A stretch of 64,000 nucleotides of DNA from Ensifer adhaerens (GTDB lineage: Bacteria; Pseudomonadota; Alphaproteobacteria; Rhizobiales; Rhizobiaceae), in NCBI RefSeq assembly GCF_013283195.1, contig NZ_JABEKT010000004.1, forward strand, positions 124,001 to 188,000, given 5' to 3'. The translations under genes were made by a program, and so were the position numbers. Positions 63,489 to 64,000 of the stretch are shown piece by piece. The stretch's first letter is position 1. Every line of letters starts with the position of its first letter. The notes below the pieces were generated by a model. The model was not told the origin of the DNA. It did no database searches and saw only the letters and a list, made by a program, of their open reading frames with translations.

Positions 63489-64000
63489 GCCGATTTCCAC
63501 TCGTGTGCAAACAGGTTCGTCAGCTGCTCGATGCTGGAGTGATGGTCAAACTGCGTCCTCACCCGCCGTTCGGCAGCAGCGCCCAGCTGGCTGCGGCGCG
63601 CAGGGTTGCGGATCAGCTCTTCCAGGGCGAGCGACAGCGCTTGCGGATCTTCCGAAGGAACGACCCGGCCGTTTTCACCGTCAATCAGGAGCTCGGGCAC
63701 GCCTGATATTGCCGTAGACACGCAAGCAAGCCGCTGGCTCGACGCTTCGACGAGCACATTCGGCAGGCCATCGCGATCACCGTCGGCCGTCACGCGGCAG
63801 GCGAGCGCAAAGATATCACTGGTTCGATAGTGCGCGAGCACGTCCGTCTGGTCGAGTGCACCCTTCCAGGCAATTCTGTCGGAAATGCCGAGTTCGTCAC
63901 CCAAAACCTTGAGCTTCCCCGTCAATTCTCCGGCGCCGATGTGCTCGAAGCGCCAATGCAGCTCGGGCGGCAACAGGGCGAGCGCCTTCAGGAGGACATC
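63485..64000 (-). CDS. Glycosyltransferase, GT4-like (5' end outside window)
   Basis: Only the C-terminal 171 residues are inside the window; the frame is open to base 64000. The GT4 donor-binding region is recognisable (DRIAWKGALDQTDV, DRDGLPNVLVEASS, SGVPELLIDGENG). It is co-translated with the GT28-like gene, forming part of a surface-glycan locus that continues past the window. Confidence 0.85.
   Translation of the reverse strand, partial: DVLLKALALLPPELHWRFEHIGAGELTGKLKVLGDELGISDRIAWKGALDQTDVLAHYRTSDIFALACRVTADGDRDGLPNVLVEASSQRLACVSTAISGVPELLIDGENGRVVPSEDPQALSLALEELIRNPARRSQLGAAAERRVRTQFDHHSSIEQLTNLFAHEWKSA

Overview
The window reads as Rhizobiaceae DNA (Ensifer/Sinorhizobium-like): GC-rich, densely packed, with many ATGA/TGATG start-stop overlaps, a bacterial-type purine pathway arranged as in rhizobia, and two kinds of intergenic repeat that I recall from rhizobial genomes. 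It holds 59 protein genes (two cut by the window ends). I see no rRNA, tRNA, CRISPR array, transposase or phage gene. The genus is an inference, and so is a possible location on a large secondary replicon.

Layout. 1-6629: end of an alpha-2-macroglobulin gene plus pbpC, a NarL-type response regulator, a LysE exporter and an isolated HpaH-like hydratase. 6648-12554: glyoxylate-to-glycerate operon gcl-hyi-garR-glycerate kinase (minus strand) with a divergent IclR regulator and a near-consensus IclR box between them. 12555-12881: mosaic of hairpins (RIME-like repeat). 12882-26257: purine catabolism, comprising puuD-guaD, a divergent LysR regulator, an MDR oxidoreductase with HxlR, uraH-xdhA-xdhB-xdhC, and the divergent allantoinase/OHCU-decarboxylase fusion, allantoicase and ureidoglycolate lyase. 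26342-28944: AraC regulator, cytochrome P450 and its ferredoxin. 29069-30361: NCS2 purine permease.

30734-39261 is a copper-resistance block on the plus strand: chaperone, Cu(I) ATPase, CueR, small secreted protein, lipoprotein, TolC-like protein, multicopper oxidase, cupredoxin, CusF-like and DUF411 proteins. copZ and copA each have a MerR-type promoter with a 19-bp spacer. 39290-41345: a phosphoribosyltransferase and an M20 amidohydrolase. 41601-49178: an operon lacI-(PotD/F/H/I-like ABC transporter)-nucleoside hydrolase-adenine deaminase, probably nucleoside or purine uptake and breakdown. 49399-56511: a DUF1275 membrane protein, a five-gene peptide-type ABC transporter and an OmpW-like porin. 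56622-64000: a CBS protein, FkbM methyltransferase, a stand-alone cyclic-nucleotide-binding protein, a 900-residue degenerate ABC exporter, a methyltransferase-like protein and two glycosyltransferases.

Together the purine genes can take adenosine, adenine or guanine through xanthine, urate, HIU, OHCU, allantoin, allantoate and ureidoglycolate to glyoxylate, and then to phosphoglycerate. A 15-bp motif, ACTTTCAAAWWWWTC, occurs in the same orientation upstream of puuD, uraH and the NCS2 permease; I propose it as the operator of a purine regulon. The most unusual gene is the ABC-exporter-like protein at 58649-61351. Its Walker A, Walker B and H-loop residues are all lost, and one part of its nucleotide-binding domain appears three times. 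It sits next to a cyclic-nucleotide-binding protein that has no DNA-binding domain.
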